In this document: positions 1-9,317 of the stretch, piece after piece
Layout: every line of letters starts with the position of its first letter
Position numbering within the stretch: position 1 is the first letter of the stretch
Assembly (NCBI RefSeq): GCF_001908235.1
Contig: NZ_LGHK01000085.1
Span: 1-64,000 of the forward strand
Reading direction: 5' to 3'
Origin: Bradyrhizobium sp. NAS96.2
GTDB lineage: Bacteria; Pseudomonadota; Alphaproteobacteria; Rhizobiales; Xanthobacteraceae
Length of the DNA: 64,000 nucleotides
Position numbers and translations under genes: made by a program
The notes under the pieces: model-generated
Database searches by the model: none
Told to the model about the DNA's origin: nothing
Seen by the model: the letters and a program-made list of their open reading frames with translations, nothing else

Positions 1-436
1 CGCCGATTCCCGCGCCGCCGCCACCGCCGCCGCCGCCGCCGTAAAGGGTGTTCCCCTGGCCGCCTCTGCCACCGCTGATGATTGAGCCGGCCGGATTGGT
101 GAAGGCGACAGGCTGGTTGACATTGCCGCCCGGGCTTCCCGTTGACTGAAATGCCGCGCTGCTGCCGCCGCCGCCACCGGTGAAGCCAGAGCCGCCGCCG
201 CCACCTCCGCCGCCGCCGAAGGTGCCACCGGCAGGCAGACCGCCGGTATCATCAGCGCCAGCGCCACCACCAGCGGATGTGCCGCCCGTACCGCCAAAGC
301 CGGTATTGGTGCCCGCTGTGCCACCGGCGGCCATTGCGACAGATCCAACTATTGCATCTGTCGCACCGGTCAGGATCACGAGAGCGAGTGCTGTGGTTTC
401 GAGCAACAGCGCGCGGCGCAGGCGGGCCTTAGCCAT
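1..436 (-). CDS. Glycine-rich exported protein, N-terminal part (runs off window)
   Basis: This minus-strand frame stays open from the ATG at 436 to the window edge, so only about 145 N-terminal residues are visible. The protein begins MAKARLRRALLLETTALALV, a basic stretch followed by a hydrophobic core ending near TGATDA, which looks like a Sec signal peptide. After that it is almost entirely glycine runs with Ser, Thr and Ala (for example GGGGGGGGG). This composition is usual for large surface or autotransporter-like proteins, but no defining domain lies in the visible part and the C-terminus is missing. A good ribosome site (GGAGGTGA in minus-strand sense) lies about 20 nt before this ATG, which is far. 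An in-frame GTG sits within that site, so the exact start is uncertain. The function is unknown; a surface or secreted role is inferred only from the signal peptide and composition. Confidence 0.6.
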   Translation of the reverse strand, partial: MAKARLRRALLLETTALALVILTGATDAIVGSVAMAAGGTAGTNTGFGGTGGTSAGGGAGADDTGGLPAGGTFGGGGGGGGGSGFTGGGGGSSAAFQSTGSPGGNVNQPVAFTNPAGSIISGGRGGQGNTLYGGGGGGGGGAGIG

Positions 437-793
437 GATGACGGGGGACGAGAGGCTCACCTCCGCAAGCGTCGGGCTCGCGTGCGGCAGCTGGCCGACA
501 CGCCGGCGACGGGACATCGCTCGCGTCACCGGCAAGACTTCGCGAGAATCAGATCGACCCCGCGAATCAGAACGAAACAGATCGGATCGAAGCCTCATGG
601 CATCGGCCTCAGCCACTACGGAGCCCCTCCGTGAAGCCTCGCAATTCCTACATTGGTGAACGCTCGCTGCTAGTGCAAACTTGCCACAATACAAGCTTTT
701 CGCGAACTCAAAATCACGGCCGGATTGAATTCAAAATTTACACGTGGCTATCTGAAGTGCGTCTGTAATTGAGAGATATGTCTGGATGAGGCG
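437..793. other. Intergenic, no gene seen
   Basis: This is the divergent gap between the glycine-rich gene (minus) and the sulfotransferase (plus). The part nearest the sulfotransferase (about 660-780) is AT-richer than its surroundings and probably carries promoters, but I could not assign convincing -35/-10 boxes. The proline-rich plus-strand frame across its left part is the antisense of the glycine codons. Confidence 0.5.
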
Positions 794-1624
794 TTGACTC
801 AAGAACCCCTGCAGCGCCGTTTTCACTTCATTTCCGGCCTTCCACGGTCCGGCTCGACATTGCTGTCTGCCATTTTGAGCCAGAACCCGCGGTTTCATGC
901 CAGCATGAGCGGCCCGCTGGCAGGCATGTTTGATGCCATGCTGAGCGACTTGAGCGATCGCAACGAATATTCCGTGTTTATCAGCAATGACCAGCGTCGC
1001 CGGATTCTAAGAGGTCTGTTTGACGGTTATTACGGCCCGGAATTCACTGCCGATGTGATTTTTGACACCAACCGTCTCTGGTGCGTCAGGCTGGAACTGC
1101 TCAGGCAGTTATTCCCCCAGAGCAAGATCATCGCCTGCGTGCGGCACGTATCATGGGTGATCGACAGTATCGAGCGGTTGGTTCGTCGGAATATCTTTCA
1201 GCCTTCAGGAATCTTTAACTACAAGCCCGAGGGCACAGTATATTCGCGCGCCGAGGGGTTGGCCAAAGGAGACGGCATGGTCGGCTTTGCGCATAATGCG
1301 GTGAAGCAGGCGTTTTACAGCCAGGATCCGTCCAACCTGATGCTTCTGCGCTTTGAAACGCTGACAAGTGAACCGGCGCGCGCCATCGCTGCTGTGTACG
1401 CCTTCATCGGCGAGCCGGCGTACAACCATGATTTCAAAAATATTCAATACGAGGCGGATGAGTTCGACCGGCGCATCGGCACGCCGGGGCTGCACACCGT
1501 GCGCCCGCAAGTTGAGCCGATCGCACGTGCCAGCGTACTGCCGCCGGATTTGTTCCGCCGGTATGAACATGAGGCCTTCTGGCTCGACCCCGCCTTGAAC
1601 CTGCACAACGTAGAGGTGGTGTAG
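794..1624 (+). CDS. Sulfotransferase family protein
   Basis: The 276-aa product starts at a TTG; the nearby ATG codons at 778 and 786 run into stops after a few codons, and a purine-rich GGATGAGG precedes the TTG. Near the N-terminus it has FISGLPRSGSTLL, the 5'-phosphosulfate-binding loop of PAPS-dependent sulfotransferases. Later comes a segment around IIACVRHVSWVIDSIERLVR, in the position of the conserved Arg/Ser 3'-phosphate-binding region. The protein has the size of the bacterial sulfotransferase family and no signal peptide or membrane segment, so it should be cytoplasmic. The expected reaction is transfer of sulfate from PAPS to a hydroxyl of a small molecule, glycan or peptide; the acceptor cannot be read from sequence. 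Its position beside a secretion island with a heptosyltransferase and an FkbM methyltransferase makes a glycan or adhesin acceptor plausible, but that is inference. Confidence 0.85.
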   Translation: MTQEPLQRRFHFISGLPRSGSTLLSAILSQNPRFHASMSGPLAGMFDAMLSDLSDRNEYSVFISNDQRRRILRGLFDGYYGPEFTADVIFDTNRLWCVRLELLRQLFPQSKIIACVRHVSWVIDSIERLVRRNIFQPSGIFNYKPEGTVYSRAEGLAKGDGMVGFAHNAVKQAFYSQDPSNLMLLRFETLTSEPARAIAAVYAFIGEPAYNHDFKNIQYEADEFDRRIGTPGLHTVRPQVEPIARASVLPPDLFRRYEHEAFWLDPALNLHNVEVV

Positions 1625-2180
1625 CGCGTGACTGCCGCTAGCTGAAGCCCCTGGAAAAGGACAAACGCTGGGGGCCTCGAAAATGGAGCACAGTTCCGGA
1701 CTATCCGGCCTCTTCGTCCACATCGGTTTGCTCGACCGGAAAGTAGTCGAAGAATCTCGGCGATCGCAGCCCGCGAATCTGGCATCCACCGAAACGCAGC
1801 TCAGGGGCTCATCTGCACGAAGCGGTACTTCCTGGGAACAGAGACATATTCTTCCTGGCCGCAGGGATACATATGGTTCATGTGGCTCATGGCTGGTGCA
1901 TGTGGCGCATGGTCGCAAATGGCAAGCGAGAATACCCTCTCACGAGGGGCAGATAGTGACACGGGAGTGCAGCTATCGTTACGGGCAAAGCTCGATGCAA
2001 TTAATTAATATGAGAACGATTCAATCAGAGAGAGCTGCAGCGGTGCGGCCCGCCGGGTCATGACTCAAAAGCGAGTTGCACAGCGCTCGTCACTGCCGCG
2101 ACAGGGTTCGCGCCTTGAGGCGTCGGTGCCCGGGGGACGGACGGATCATCGCCACCCAGCAAACCCGTCGCTCGCCTAGA
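1625..2180. other. Intergenic between convergent genes, no gene seen
   Basis: This is 556 bp between the 3' ends of the sulfotransferase and the metalloprotease-like gene. All frames across it have atypical composition for this genome and resemble no family I recognise. No strong terminator hairpin with a T-tract was found. A short imperfect duplication (CATGTGGC ... CATGG) occurs around 1868-1912. It may be decayed DNA. Confidence 0.4.
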
Positions 2181-5177
2181 CTAGACGATGAAATGAAATT
2201 CCTGCCAGGCGCTCCACATCATGCCGTCGCTGGCGCGGACCCAGAGGTCGTCGGTGATGGTGCCGCCCTGGAAGCTGGTGCTGGCGAGCTGGCCTGCGCT
2301 GACATTGATGGCGGTGTTGGCGGGCTGCGCGTTGCCGCCGATGCTCCAGTGGCCGCTGCCGGCCGACGATGTCGAATCCCAGAATTGATACTGGGCGATG
2401 CTGTCTCCGTCGGAATCGGTCACCGAAAACAGGTTCGTTGCGGCCACGCTCTGGTTGGCGGTGGCGTGGAAGTCGGACGCGGAGACGATCGGAGCGTGGT
2501 CGATCGGTGCGGTGACGTGAAATTCCTTCCACGGCCCCCAGGCAACGCCGTCGTAAGCCCGCGCCCACAGATCGTCCGAACCGGAGCCGCTCTGAAAGCT
2601 TGTGCTCGAGAGCTGGGCAGCAGTGACATCGATCGCGACGTTGCTGCCCTGAGCTGCTCCGCCGACCACCCAGTGCCCGCTGCTGGGATCGGACGTCGAA
2701 TCCCACAGCTGATAATTCGTGATGGTGTCTCCATCCGAGTCGGTGGCGGAGAACAGCGCGGAGGCCGCGATGTCCTGGCCGTGGCTCGCCGCAGTGTCGG
2801 CGGCCGTCACGATCGGAAGATTGTCGATCGGCGCGTTGACGTGGAATTCCTTCCAGTTGCTCCAGATCATGCCATCGAAGGCGCGCACCCAGAGATCGTC
2901 GGAGCCTGAACCGCTCTGGAATGATGTATTGGCGAGCTGTGCCGCGCTGACATCGATGGCCTGGCTCGCCGGCTCTACGGCTCCGGCCACGACAAAGTGC
3001 CCGCTGGCGGGATCGGTCGTTGAGTCCCAGAACTGATAGTTGGTGATCGTATCGTTGTCGGGATCGCTGGCCGCGAACAGGTTTGACGCGGCGATGTCCT
3101 GACCATGTGTGGCGGTCACGTCCGACGCGCTGACCACCGGAGCATGGTCGACCGGCGCGTTGACGTGGAATTCTTTCCAGGCTCCCCATGTGATGCCGTC
3201 ATTGGCTCGCGCCCACAGGTCATCCGAACCGGAGCCCGACTGGAACGAGGTGCTCGTCAGCTGAGCGGGTGAAACATCGATCGCGATGTTGGCCGCCTGC
3301 GCCACGCCGCCGACCACCCAATGACCGCTGGCGGGATCGCTCGTTGAATCCCAGACCTGATAGGCGGTGATCGTGTCGCCGTCGCTGTCGGTCGCGCTGA
3401 AGAGACTGGATGCGGCGATATCCTGGCCGTGGGTCGCGGAAAAGTCGGTCGCGCTGACCACCGGCGCATGATCCGGACCCGGCGTGACCGTGAACGGGAC
3501 CCATGCGCCCCACAGCGTTCCATCGTACGCTCTGGCCCAAAGCTGGTCCGGAGCCGAGCCGAACTGGTAGCTGGTCTGGGCAAGCTGCGCCGCAGTGATG
3601 TCGATTTCCGCATTGGTGGCCTGAACGGTGCCGTTCACCACCCATGCGCCGTTGCCGTTGCTGTCCCAGAGTGCGTACTGGGTGATCGGATCGCTATCCG
3701 GGTCGCTGGCGCTGAACAGGCTCGAAGCCGCGATCGAAGTTTGCCCGTGTGCTGCCGTGAAGCTGGAAGCCGAAACAACGGGTGGATGATCCACGCTTGG
3801 CGTCGCCGTGAACGGGACCCAGGCTCCCCAGAGATATCCATCATAGGCGCGGACCCAGAGCGTGTCCGGGGCAGTTCCGAACACATAGCTCACTTGCGAG
3901 AGGTTGGCGGCCGGGACGTCAATCTCGGCGTTGGTGGCTTGCGCGACACCGCCGATCGCCCAGTAGCCATGGCCCTGCGTGTCCCAGAATGCGTATTGAG
4001 TGATCGTGTCGCCGTCCGCGTCGCTGGCCGTGAACAGGGCCGATTCACTTGCCGACAGCTGCGCGTGCCCAGCGGTCACGTTTGTTGCGGTGACCACGGG
4101 TGCGTGATCGGCCGGCGAGAGCACGAAGGATTTCCAGTCGCTCCACAAATAGCCGTCGAAGGCTCTCACCCACAATGTATCCGAGCCGGGTCCGGCCTGG
4201 TAACTCGCCTGAGCCAGCTGCGACGCGGTGATGTCGATCTCGGTGTTGGTGCCCTGGGTTACTCCTCCCACCGTCCAGTAACCGTGGCCGTTGCTGTCCC
4301 AGAAGGAATATTCGGTGATGGAATCGCCGGTGGCCATGTTCACGGAGAACAGCGACGAGGCCGCGAAAATCTGATTTCGGCCCGCGGCCTGATCGCTCGC
4401 CGTGACGACGGGCGTCGTCCGGATGCTGTATCCGAGATCCTTCAGAACTCCGATGTCCAGGTTGGAGATCGCGTACTGGTAATTGGGGTAGAAAACGATC
4501 CCGTTCATCAAGTCCAGCGTGAGCGGGTCCTTGACGGTCGACGGGGTGGCGTAGAGGTCGGATTGCTGGTTCCCGAAATGATAGTAGTTCTGGGTGGTGC
4601 TGTTTGTAGTCAGGGGCACCGGGCCGCCATAGGCCGCCTCGGCATTCGCGCCGACAAAGTACGCGCCCATGGCGGTCTTTTGAATCAGGTTGTCGAACGT
4701 CGATTCGTAGGCACCGGCCAACTGGCCGCTCTGGTTGTACCAGCCCGTCATGCCGAAGCCGTGCATCAGCTCATGCAGAAACACGTCGATCGGATTGATC
4801 ACGTTTCCAGGCACCTGACTGGCGTAGGTCAGGCCATAATCCATGTCGATGTACTGGAAGTAGCCGGGATCGACGTTGATGGTGATGTCGCTTGTCGTGC
4901 CGGCGACATGCTGCCCGGTGGTCAGCTCGTACTGGCTTGACGGCTCATACACCGCGAGCCCGCCGTTTGATCCGACATAGTAGCTCGAGGTCGGCCCGCC
5001 GTCGGCACGGCCGACGCTGGTGGGCAGGATGTTGAGTTGCACCACCAGGGTGCCAATGCCCAGGACATAACGCTGCCAGACATTGAGGGCCTGCTCGACA
5101 TCGTAAACAAGAGAGGCGTCGGCAGACGCGCCGGCGTTCGATGAATCATTCAATGTTACGGAATAATTCCAAGGCAT
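2181..5177 (-). CDS. Metzincin-like metalloprotease with seven C-terminal ~106-aa repeats
   Basis: This is a 998-aa protein without a signal peptide. Residues 1-250 resemble M10-type metzincin domains. They contain FLHELMHGFGMTG with H135, E136 and H139 in an HExxH motif and G142 in place, and end with an LMNGIVF ... LDIGVLKDLGY segment typical of serralysin/matrixin-like domains. The usual third zinc ligand (His or Asp at position 145) is a Gly, so activity is uncertain. Residues 256-998 are seven repeats of about 106 aa with the pattern PVV.A ... AAS.LFSA.D.DGD.IT.Y.FWD ... W...G ... IDV.AAQL ... DLW.RA.DG..W..W..F. The same repeat occurs in the giant protein at 11,675. The protein ends directly after the last repeat. 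The lack of a Sec signal and the neighbouring type I exporter (5,763-9,300, divergent) suggest it is a type I substrate. RTX nonapeptides are absent. The protease call is moderately sure; its target is unknown. Confidence 0.75.
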   Translation of the reverse strand: MPWNYSVTLNDSSNAGASADASLVYDVEQALNVWQRYVLGIGTLVVQLNILPTSVGRADGGPTSSYYVGSNGGLAVYEPSSQYELTTGQHVAGTTSDITINVDPGYFQYIDMDYGLTYASQVPGNVINPIDVFLHELMHGFGMTGWYNQSGQLAGAYESTFDNLIQKTAMGAYFVGANAEAAYGGPVPLTTNSTTQNYYHFGNQQSDLYATPSTVKDPLTLDLMNGIVFYPNYQYAISNLDIGVLKDLGYSIRTTPVVTASDQAAGRNQIFAASSLFSVNMATGDSITEYSFWDSNGHGYWTVGGVTQGTNTEIDITASQLAQASYQAGPGSDTLWVRAFDGYLWSDWKSFVLSPADHAPVVTATNVTAGHAQLSASESALFTASDADGDTITQYAFWDTQGHGYWAIGGVAQATNAEIDVPAANLSQVSYVFGTAPDTLWVRAYDGYLWGAWVPFTATPSVDHPPVVSASSFTAAHGQTSIAASSLFSASDPDSDPITQYALWDSNGNGAWVVNGTVQATNAEIDITAAQLAQTSYQFGSAPDQLWARAYDGTLWGAWVPFTVTPGPDHAPVVSATDFSATHGQDIAASSLFSATDSDGDTITAYQVWDSTSDPASGHWVVGGVAQAANIAIDVSPAQLTSTSFQSGSGSDDLWARANDGITWGAWKEFHVNAPVDHAPVVSASDVTATHGQDIAASNLFAASDPDNDTITNYQFWDSTTDPASGHFVVAGAVEPASQAIDVSAAQLANTSFQSGSGSDDLWVRAFDGMIWSNWKEFHVNAPIDNLPIVTAADTAASHGQDIAASALFSATDSDGDTITNYQLWDSTSDPSSGHWVVGGAAQGSNVAIDVTAAQLSSTSFQSGSGSDDLWARAYDGVAWGPWKEFHVTAPIDHAPIVSASDFHATANQSVAATNLFSVTDSDGDSIAQYQFWDSTSSAGSGHWSIGGNAQPANTAINVSAGQLASTSFQGGTITDDLWVRASDGMMWSAWQEFHFIV
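2184..4412 (-). repeat. Seven protein-coding repeats of ~106 aa in the metalloprotease-like gene
   Basis: Residues 256-998 of the metalloprotease-like protein are seven head-to-tail units. Conserved positions include a DxDxD/N-like acidic turn, FWD or LWD, GHW, the EID or AID motif, SY.FG or SFQSG, LW.RA.DG and W..W..F. The last four units share a short insertion (DSTSDPASGHW type) and are most alike, which suggests later duplication among themselves. Confidence 0.85.
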
Positions 5178-5762
5178 CTTGGTCGGACTTTCAATCTATG
5201 GTAGCGTACCAATAACAAGCACCATTCATGCTGACCAGTCACGGGCTAGTCAACCGAGGCCAAGGCGCCGGCCCCGGACAAGGCGGTGCGTGAGACTGTT
5301 CATTGATGTCCAGCGCCTCCGGCGGGATTGGCTTGGGGCATGGGATGGAGCCCGGCGCCGGTCTCGCATGCTGCAAGATCAGAATGGCATTTATGTGCCG
5401 TGAGGCCGATGCGATCGCCCTCGTGACCTCGCTGGCAGCCATGCCAAGGCCACGCCAAGCGCGCCGCGGTCCGTAAGACTACGGAGCGTGGGTCGGCTGC
5501 GAGCGGTTCCGACGAGGGACTCCGGGATCGGCATGATGTTGGTCGTGAATTCGGCTCGTTCACTTACAACGCCAATTGCATCCCGCCGAAGAGACATAGT
5601 ACTCTGGGTGTCATATTCATCTGCTGCTCTATCGGTTCGTTGCGAATAGTCGGTTTGCGCTGACGAGGCCGAAGGAGCAGGGACGGGGGGGCGCGCTCAC
5701 GACAGTGTCGGTTCGCGTTCGACGGCAGTCATTTTCAGCTACTGAGCAGATTAAATCGCGAG
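5178..5762. other. Divergent intergenic region, no gene seen
   Basis: This is 585 bp between the divergent metalloprotease-like gene and the type I exporter operon. It should carry promoters for both. No frame here looks coding, no known repeat family is obvious, and I could not pick confident promoter boxes. No strong ribosome-binding site is visible just before the exporter ATG at 5,763. Confidence 0.45.
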
Positions 5763-7904
5763 ATGATTGAAACGCGGAGCGGTACGGCAGCAGACAGCGG
5801 GATAGTTGCGCTCGCGATGCTGCTGCGATTTCACGGCATCCCCGCCGATGTCGACCAGATTCGTCACCAGTTCGGCCATGGACCGTTCGGAACGCCAGAG
5901 ATGCTGCGCTACGCGCGCTCGACCGGCGTCAAGGCCCGGGAGGTGACGACCAACTGGTTAAGGCTCGAGAAGGCCCCGCTTCCTGCCATCGCGCTGTTGC
6001 GCGACGGTGGCCATTTGATTCTTGCCAAGGTGGGCGCCGACAAGATCCTCGTTCAATCGCCGCTGTCAGAGCGCCCGGAGTTGATCACGCGGGCCGATCT
6101 GGAAGCGGTCTGGTCAGGCCGGATGATCCTGGTCAGCCGCCGGGCGGGACTGGTCAACCTTGCACGCCGCTTCGACCTGTCATGGTTTCTGGGGGCGATC
6201 CACAAGTATCGCTACCATTTCGTGGAGGTGTTGATCGCCTCCTTTTTCCTGCAGCTGTTCGCGCTGGTGTCGCCGCTGTTCTTTCAGGTGGTGATCGACA
6301 AGGTCCTGGTCAATCACACGCTCAGCACGCTCGATGTGCTCGTCGTCGGATTGATCGGCATCGCGGTGTTTGAGACGGCGCTTGCGATATTGCGGACCTA
6401 TCTGTTCTCCCACGTGACGAACAGGATCGATGTCGAACTGGGAGCCCGCTTGTTTCGGCACCTCATCGGGCTGCCCATTGCCTACTTCCAGGCTCGCCGG
6501 GTCGGCGACTCGGTTGCGCGGGTCCGCGAGCTCGAGAACATCCGCAACTTCCTGACCGGCTCGGCCCTGACGGTCGTGATCGACCTGTTCTTCACCGTCG
6601 TTTTCATCGCGGTGATGTTCGTCTACTCGCCGATCCTGACCTGGATCGTGCTCGGATCCTTCCCGCTCTATGTCGGCATCTCGGCCGGCGCGACGCCGAT
6701 GTTCCGGCAGCGGCTCGACACCAAATTCGAGCGCGGGGCCGAGAACCAGGCGTTTCTCGTCGAGAGCGTGACCGGGGTCGAGACCATCAAGGCGATGGCG
6801 CTCGAACCGCAGATGCAGCGCCGCTGGGAGGAGCAGCTTGCCGAATACGTTGCGGCCAGCTTCCGCGTGCTCAGCCTCGCCAATGTTGCGAGCCAATCGG
6901 TTCAGTTCGTGAGCAAGCTCGTCACCGCGGTGATCCTGTACGCCGGCGCCAAGCTGGTGATCGACGGCAGCCTCACGGTCGGCGAGCTGATCGCCTTCAA
7001 CATGTTCTCGTCACGCGTCAGCGCGCCGGTCCTGAGGCTGGCCCAACTCTGGCAGGACTTCCATCAGGCCAGGCTCTCGGTCGCGCGGCTCGGCGACATC
7101 CTGAATACGCCGGCGGAACAGACCTTCAACCCCGGCCGCGCCGTGCCGCCGCCCATCAAGGGGCAGGTCACGCTTGAACACGTGTCCTTCCGATACCGGG
7201 TCGATGGACCCGAAGTGCTGCACGAGATCAACATCAACATTCCCGCCGGCCAGGTCGTCGGCATCGTCGGCCCGTCGGGGTCCGGCAAGAGCACCTTCAC
7301 GAAGCTGGTTCAGCGGCTTTACGTCCCGGAGAAGGGCAGGGTCCTTGTCGACGGCGTCGACCTCGCGATGGTCGATCCGGCATGGCTGCGCCGCCAGGTC
7401 GGCGTCGTGCTGCAGGAAAACGTGCTGTTCAATCGCAGCGTACGGGAAAACATCGCGCTCGCCGATCCGGCCGCTCCGATGCAGCAGGTGATCGCCGCGG
7501 CTCAGCTTGCGGGAGCCCATGAATTCATTCTCGAGCTGCCGGAAGGCTACGACACCGTCGTGGGCGAGCGCGGCTCCAGTCTGTCGGGAGGCCAGCGGCA
7601 GCGCATCGCGATCGCGCGGGCCCTGATCACCGATCCGCGCATCCTGATCTTCGATGAAGCGACCAGTTCGCTGGACTACGAAAGCGAAAGGGTCATTCAG
7701 GACAATATGAGCCGGATCGTGAAGGGACGAACGGTCTTTGTCATTGCGCATCGGCTATCCGCCGTCCGGCGTACCGATCGAATCATCACCATCGATCGCG
7801 GCCGGCTGGTTGAGCAGGGGTCCCACGAGGAGCTGCTCAGCACGGGCGGAAGATACGCGTCGTTGTACCGGTTGCAGGCGGGGATCCATGAAGTCGGCTC
7901 GTGA
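5763..7904 (+). CDS. Type I secretion ABC exporter (HlyB-like) with inactive C39-like domain
   Basis: This 713-aa inner-membrane exporter drives ATP-dependent secretion of unfolded substrates through an HlyD adaptor and a TolC-type outer-membrane channel. Residues 1-130 form a C39 peptidase-like domain. Where the catalytic Cys is expected (D-C-G) the sequence reads DSGIVALAML, so the Cys is Ser, while a His remains in GGHLILAKVG. It is therefore a non-cleaving substrate-docking domain, as in HlyB. A transmembrane domain follows (about 150-430), then the nucleotide-binding domain with Walker A GPSGSGKST (about residue 505), signature LSGGQRQRIAIAR, Walker B ILIFDEATSSLD and the H-loop AHRLS. 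The HlyD-like gene overlaps its 3' end by 17 bp, so the two are co-translated. Likely substrates are the two signal-peptide-less repeat proteins beside it. No TolC homologue is encoded in this window. Confidence 0.95.
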   Translation: MIETRSGTAADSGIVALAMLLRFHGIPADVDQIRHQFGHGPFGTPEMLRYARSTGVKAREVTTNWLRLEKAPLPAIALLRDGGHLILAKVGADKILVQSPLSERPELITRADLEAVWSGRMILVSRRAGLVNLARRFDLSWFLGAIHKYRYHFVEVLIASFFLQLFALVSPLFFQVVIDKVLVNHTLSTLDVLVVGLIGIAVFETALAILRTYLFSHVTNRIDVELGARLFRHLIGLPIAYFQARRVGDSVARVRELENIRNFLTGSALTVVIDLFFTVVFIAVMFVYSPILTWIVLGSFPLYVGISAGATPMFRQRLDTKFERGAENQAFLVESVTGVETIKAMALEPQMQRRWEEQLAEYVAASFRVLSLANVASQSVQFVSKLVTAVILYAGAKLVIDGSLTVGELIAFNMFSSRVSAPVLRLAQLWQDFHQARLSVARLGDILNTPAEQTFNPGRAVPPPIKGQVTLEHVSFRYRVDGPEVLHEININIPAGQVVGIVGPSGSGKSTFTKLVQRLYVPEKGRVLVDGVDLAMVDPAWLRRQVGVVLQENVLFNRSVRENIALADPAAPMQQVIAAAQLAGAHEFILELPEGYDTVVGERGSSLSGGQRQRIAIARALITDPRILIFDEATSSLDYESERVIQDNMSRIVKGRTVFVIAHRLSAVRRTDRIITIDRGRLVEQGSHEELLSTGGRYASLYRLQAGIHEVGS

Positions 7905-9300
7905 AGCGCTCGCGACCGGGCGCAAAACGCGGGACGAACTGGCCTTCCTGCCGGCCGCCCTCGAAATCGTCGAGACGCCGCCATCTCCGACCGCCAGGCT
8001 GACGGCCGTGTTGCTTGCCGCCCTGTTCTGTTGCGCCGTGGCATGGGCCGGCCTCGGCAAGATCGATATCGTTGCCTCTGCCCCCGGAAAGATCGTGCCG
8101 GGCGACCGCGTGAAGCTGGTCCAGCCGCTCGAGATCGGGGTGGTGCGGGCCATTCACGTCCGCGACGGCCAGACCGTCAAGGCCGGCGAAATTCTGATCG
8201 AGCTGGATCCGACCAGCAATCAGGCGGAGCTTCAGCACCTGAAGAACGATCTGCTCGCGTCATTGCTGGACATTGCCCGCACGCGCTCGGCGCTCGACAG
8301 CAACATCAGCGCGCTCGACGGCGCGCCGGACGACACGCCGCCTGCCTTGATTCAGATGCATCTGGAGTACCTGCGCAGCCAGGACTCCGAGCAGCGCGCC
8401 AAATTGTCCGAGCTGGATCGGCAGCGGGTGCAGAAGGTGGCGGAGACCAAGACGATCGACGCCAGCATCGCCAAGATTGAAGCCTTACTGCCGGTGCTGC
8501 AGGAGCGCGTCAACGTTCGCAAGTACCTGGCGGACCGAGAGTACGGTTCAAAGCTGCAATATTTGCAGGAGCTTCAGGAGCTTGTCGGGATGCAGCAGGA
8601 CATCCTGGTGCAACGGAGCAAGCTCCAGGAGGCCAATGCGGCCGTCGCCGCACTCGTTGAGACGCGCGCGAAGTTGATCTCGGAATACCGGCACCGCCTG
8701 TACGATGATCTGGCCAAGGCGACGCAGAAGGCCGGCAGCCTCAAGGACGAGGTGTCCAAAGCCGAGCACAAGACCAACCTTCAAAAACTTGCGGCACCGA
8801 TCGACGGCGTGGTGCAGCAATTGGCCGTGCACACCGTCGGCGGTGTCGTCACGCCCGCCCAGACGCTCGCGGTGGTCGTGCCCAGCGACAGTCTGATCGA
8901 AATCGAAGCGATGGTTTCAAATCGCGACATCGGCTTCGTGCACCCGGGGCAGGATGCCGAAATCAAGGTCGATACCTTCAACTTCACGCGCTACGGCCTG
9001 CTGCACGGCAAGATCGTCAGCGTCTCGCCCGATTCTGTCTCCCGCGACCGGCCGCGGGATTCCGCCCGCGAGCCCAATGCGGCAGCGACGGAGGAGAGCA
9101 GCGAGCCGAAGGGGCAGGGGCCGGTGTATATCGCGCACGTCTCGATCGACCGGACCAAGATGGTCGTCGACGACAAGGAGATCAGTCTTTCGCCGGGAAT
9201 GACCGTCACCGTCGAAATCAGGACCGGCGCCCGCAGCATCATGAGCTACTTGCTGTCGCCGATCGTGCGCTACCGGCAGGATGCCCTCCGCGAGCGGTGA
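7888..9300 (+). CDS. Type I secretion periplasmic adaptor (HlyD family)
   Basis: The 470-aa product starts at the ATG at 7,888, inside the end of the exporter gene. An N-terminal cytoplasmic stretch is followed by one membrane segment (LTAVLLAALFCCAVAWAGLG), a first lipoyl half (about residues 60-105, with GVVRAIHVRDGQTVKAGEIL), a long helical coiled-coil hairpin, a second lipoyl half (APIDGVVQQLAVHTVGGVV) and a beta-barrel region. It closes with the family's C-terminal signature (LSPGMTVTVEIRTG ... RSIMSYLLSPI). This is the membrane-fusion component linking the ABC exporter to an outer-membrane channel. An insertion rich in Arg, Glu and Ser (about residues 385-410) interrupts the barrel region. 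The call is firm; the pair forms a two-gene operon. Confidence 0.95.
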   Translation: MKSAREALATGRKTRDELAFLPAALEIVETPPSPTARLTAVLLAALFCCAVAWAGLGKIDIVASAPGKIVPGDRVKLVQPLEIGVVRAIHVRDGQTVKAGEILIELDPTSNQAELQHLKNDLLASLLDIARTRSALDSNISALDGAPDDTPPALIQMHLEYLRSQDSEQRAKLSELDRQRVQKVAETKTIDASIAKIEALLPVLQERVNVRKYLADREYGSKLQYLQELQELVGMQQDILVQRSKLQEANAAVAALVETRAKLISEYRHRLYDDLAKATQKAGSLKDEVSKAEHKTNLQKLAAPIDGVVQQLAVHTVGGVVTPAQTLAVVVPSDSLIEIEAMVSNRDIGFVHPGQDAEIKVDTFNFTRYGLLHGKIVSVSPDSVSRDRPRDSAREPNAAATEESSEPKGQGPVYIAHVSIDRTKMVVDDKEISLSPGMTVTVEIRTGARSIMSYLLSPIVRYRQDALRER

Positions 9301-9317
9301 CGAAGCCCGTCAGGCCG

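Noticed and set aside
180..659. Proline-rich plus-strand frame
   Set aside because: It is the antisense of glycine codons of the minus-strand gene at 1-436, which has a signal peptide and a consistent frame.
1683..2063. 126-codon plus-strand frame
   Set aside because: It has no family resemblance, unusual composition and no ribosome-binding site.
3429..4940. 503-codon plus-strand frame opposite the metalloprotease-like gene
   Set aside because: It is a shadow of the seven tandem repeats; the minus frame has the HExxH domain and conserved units.
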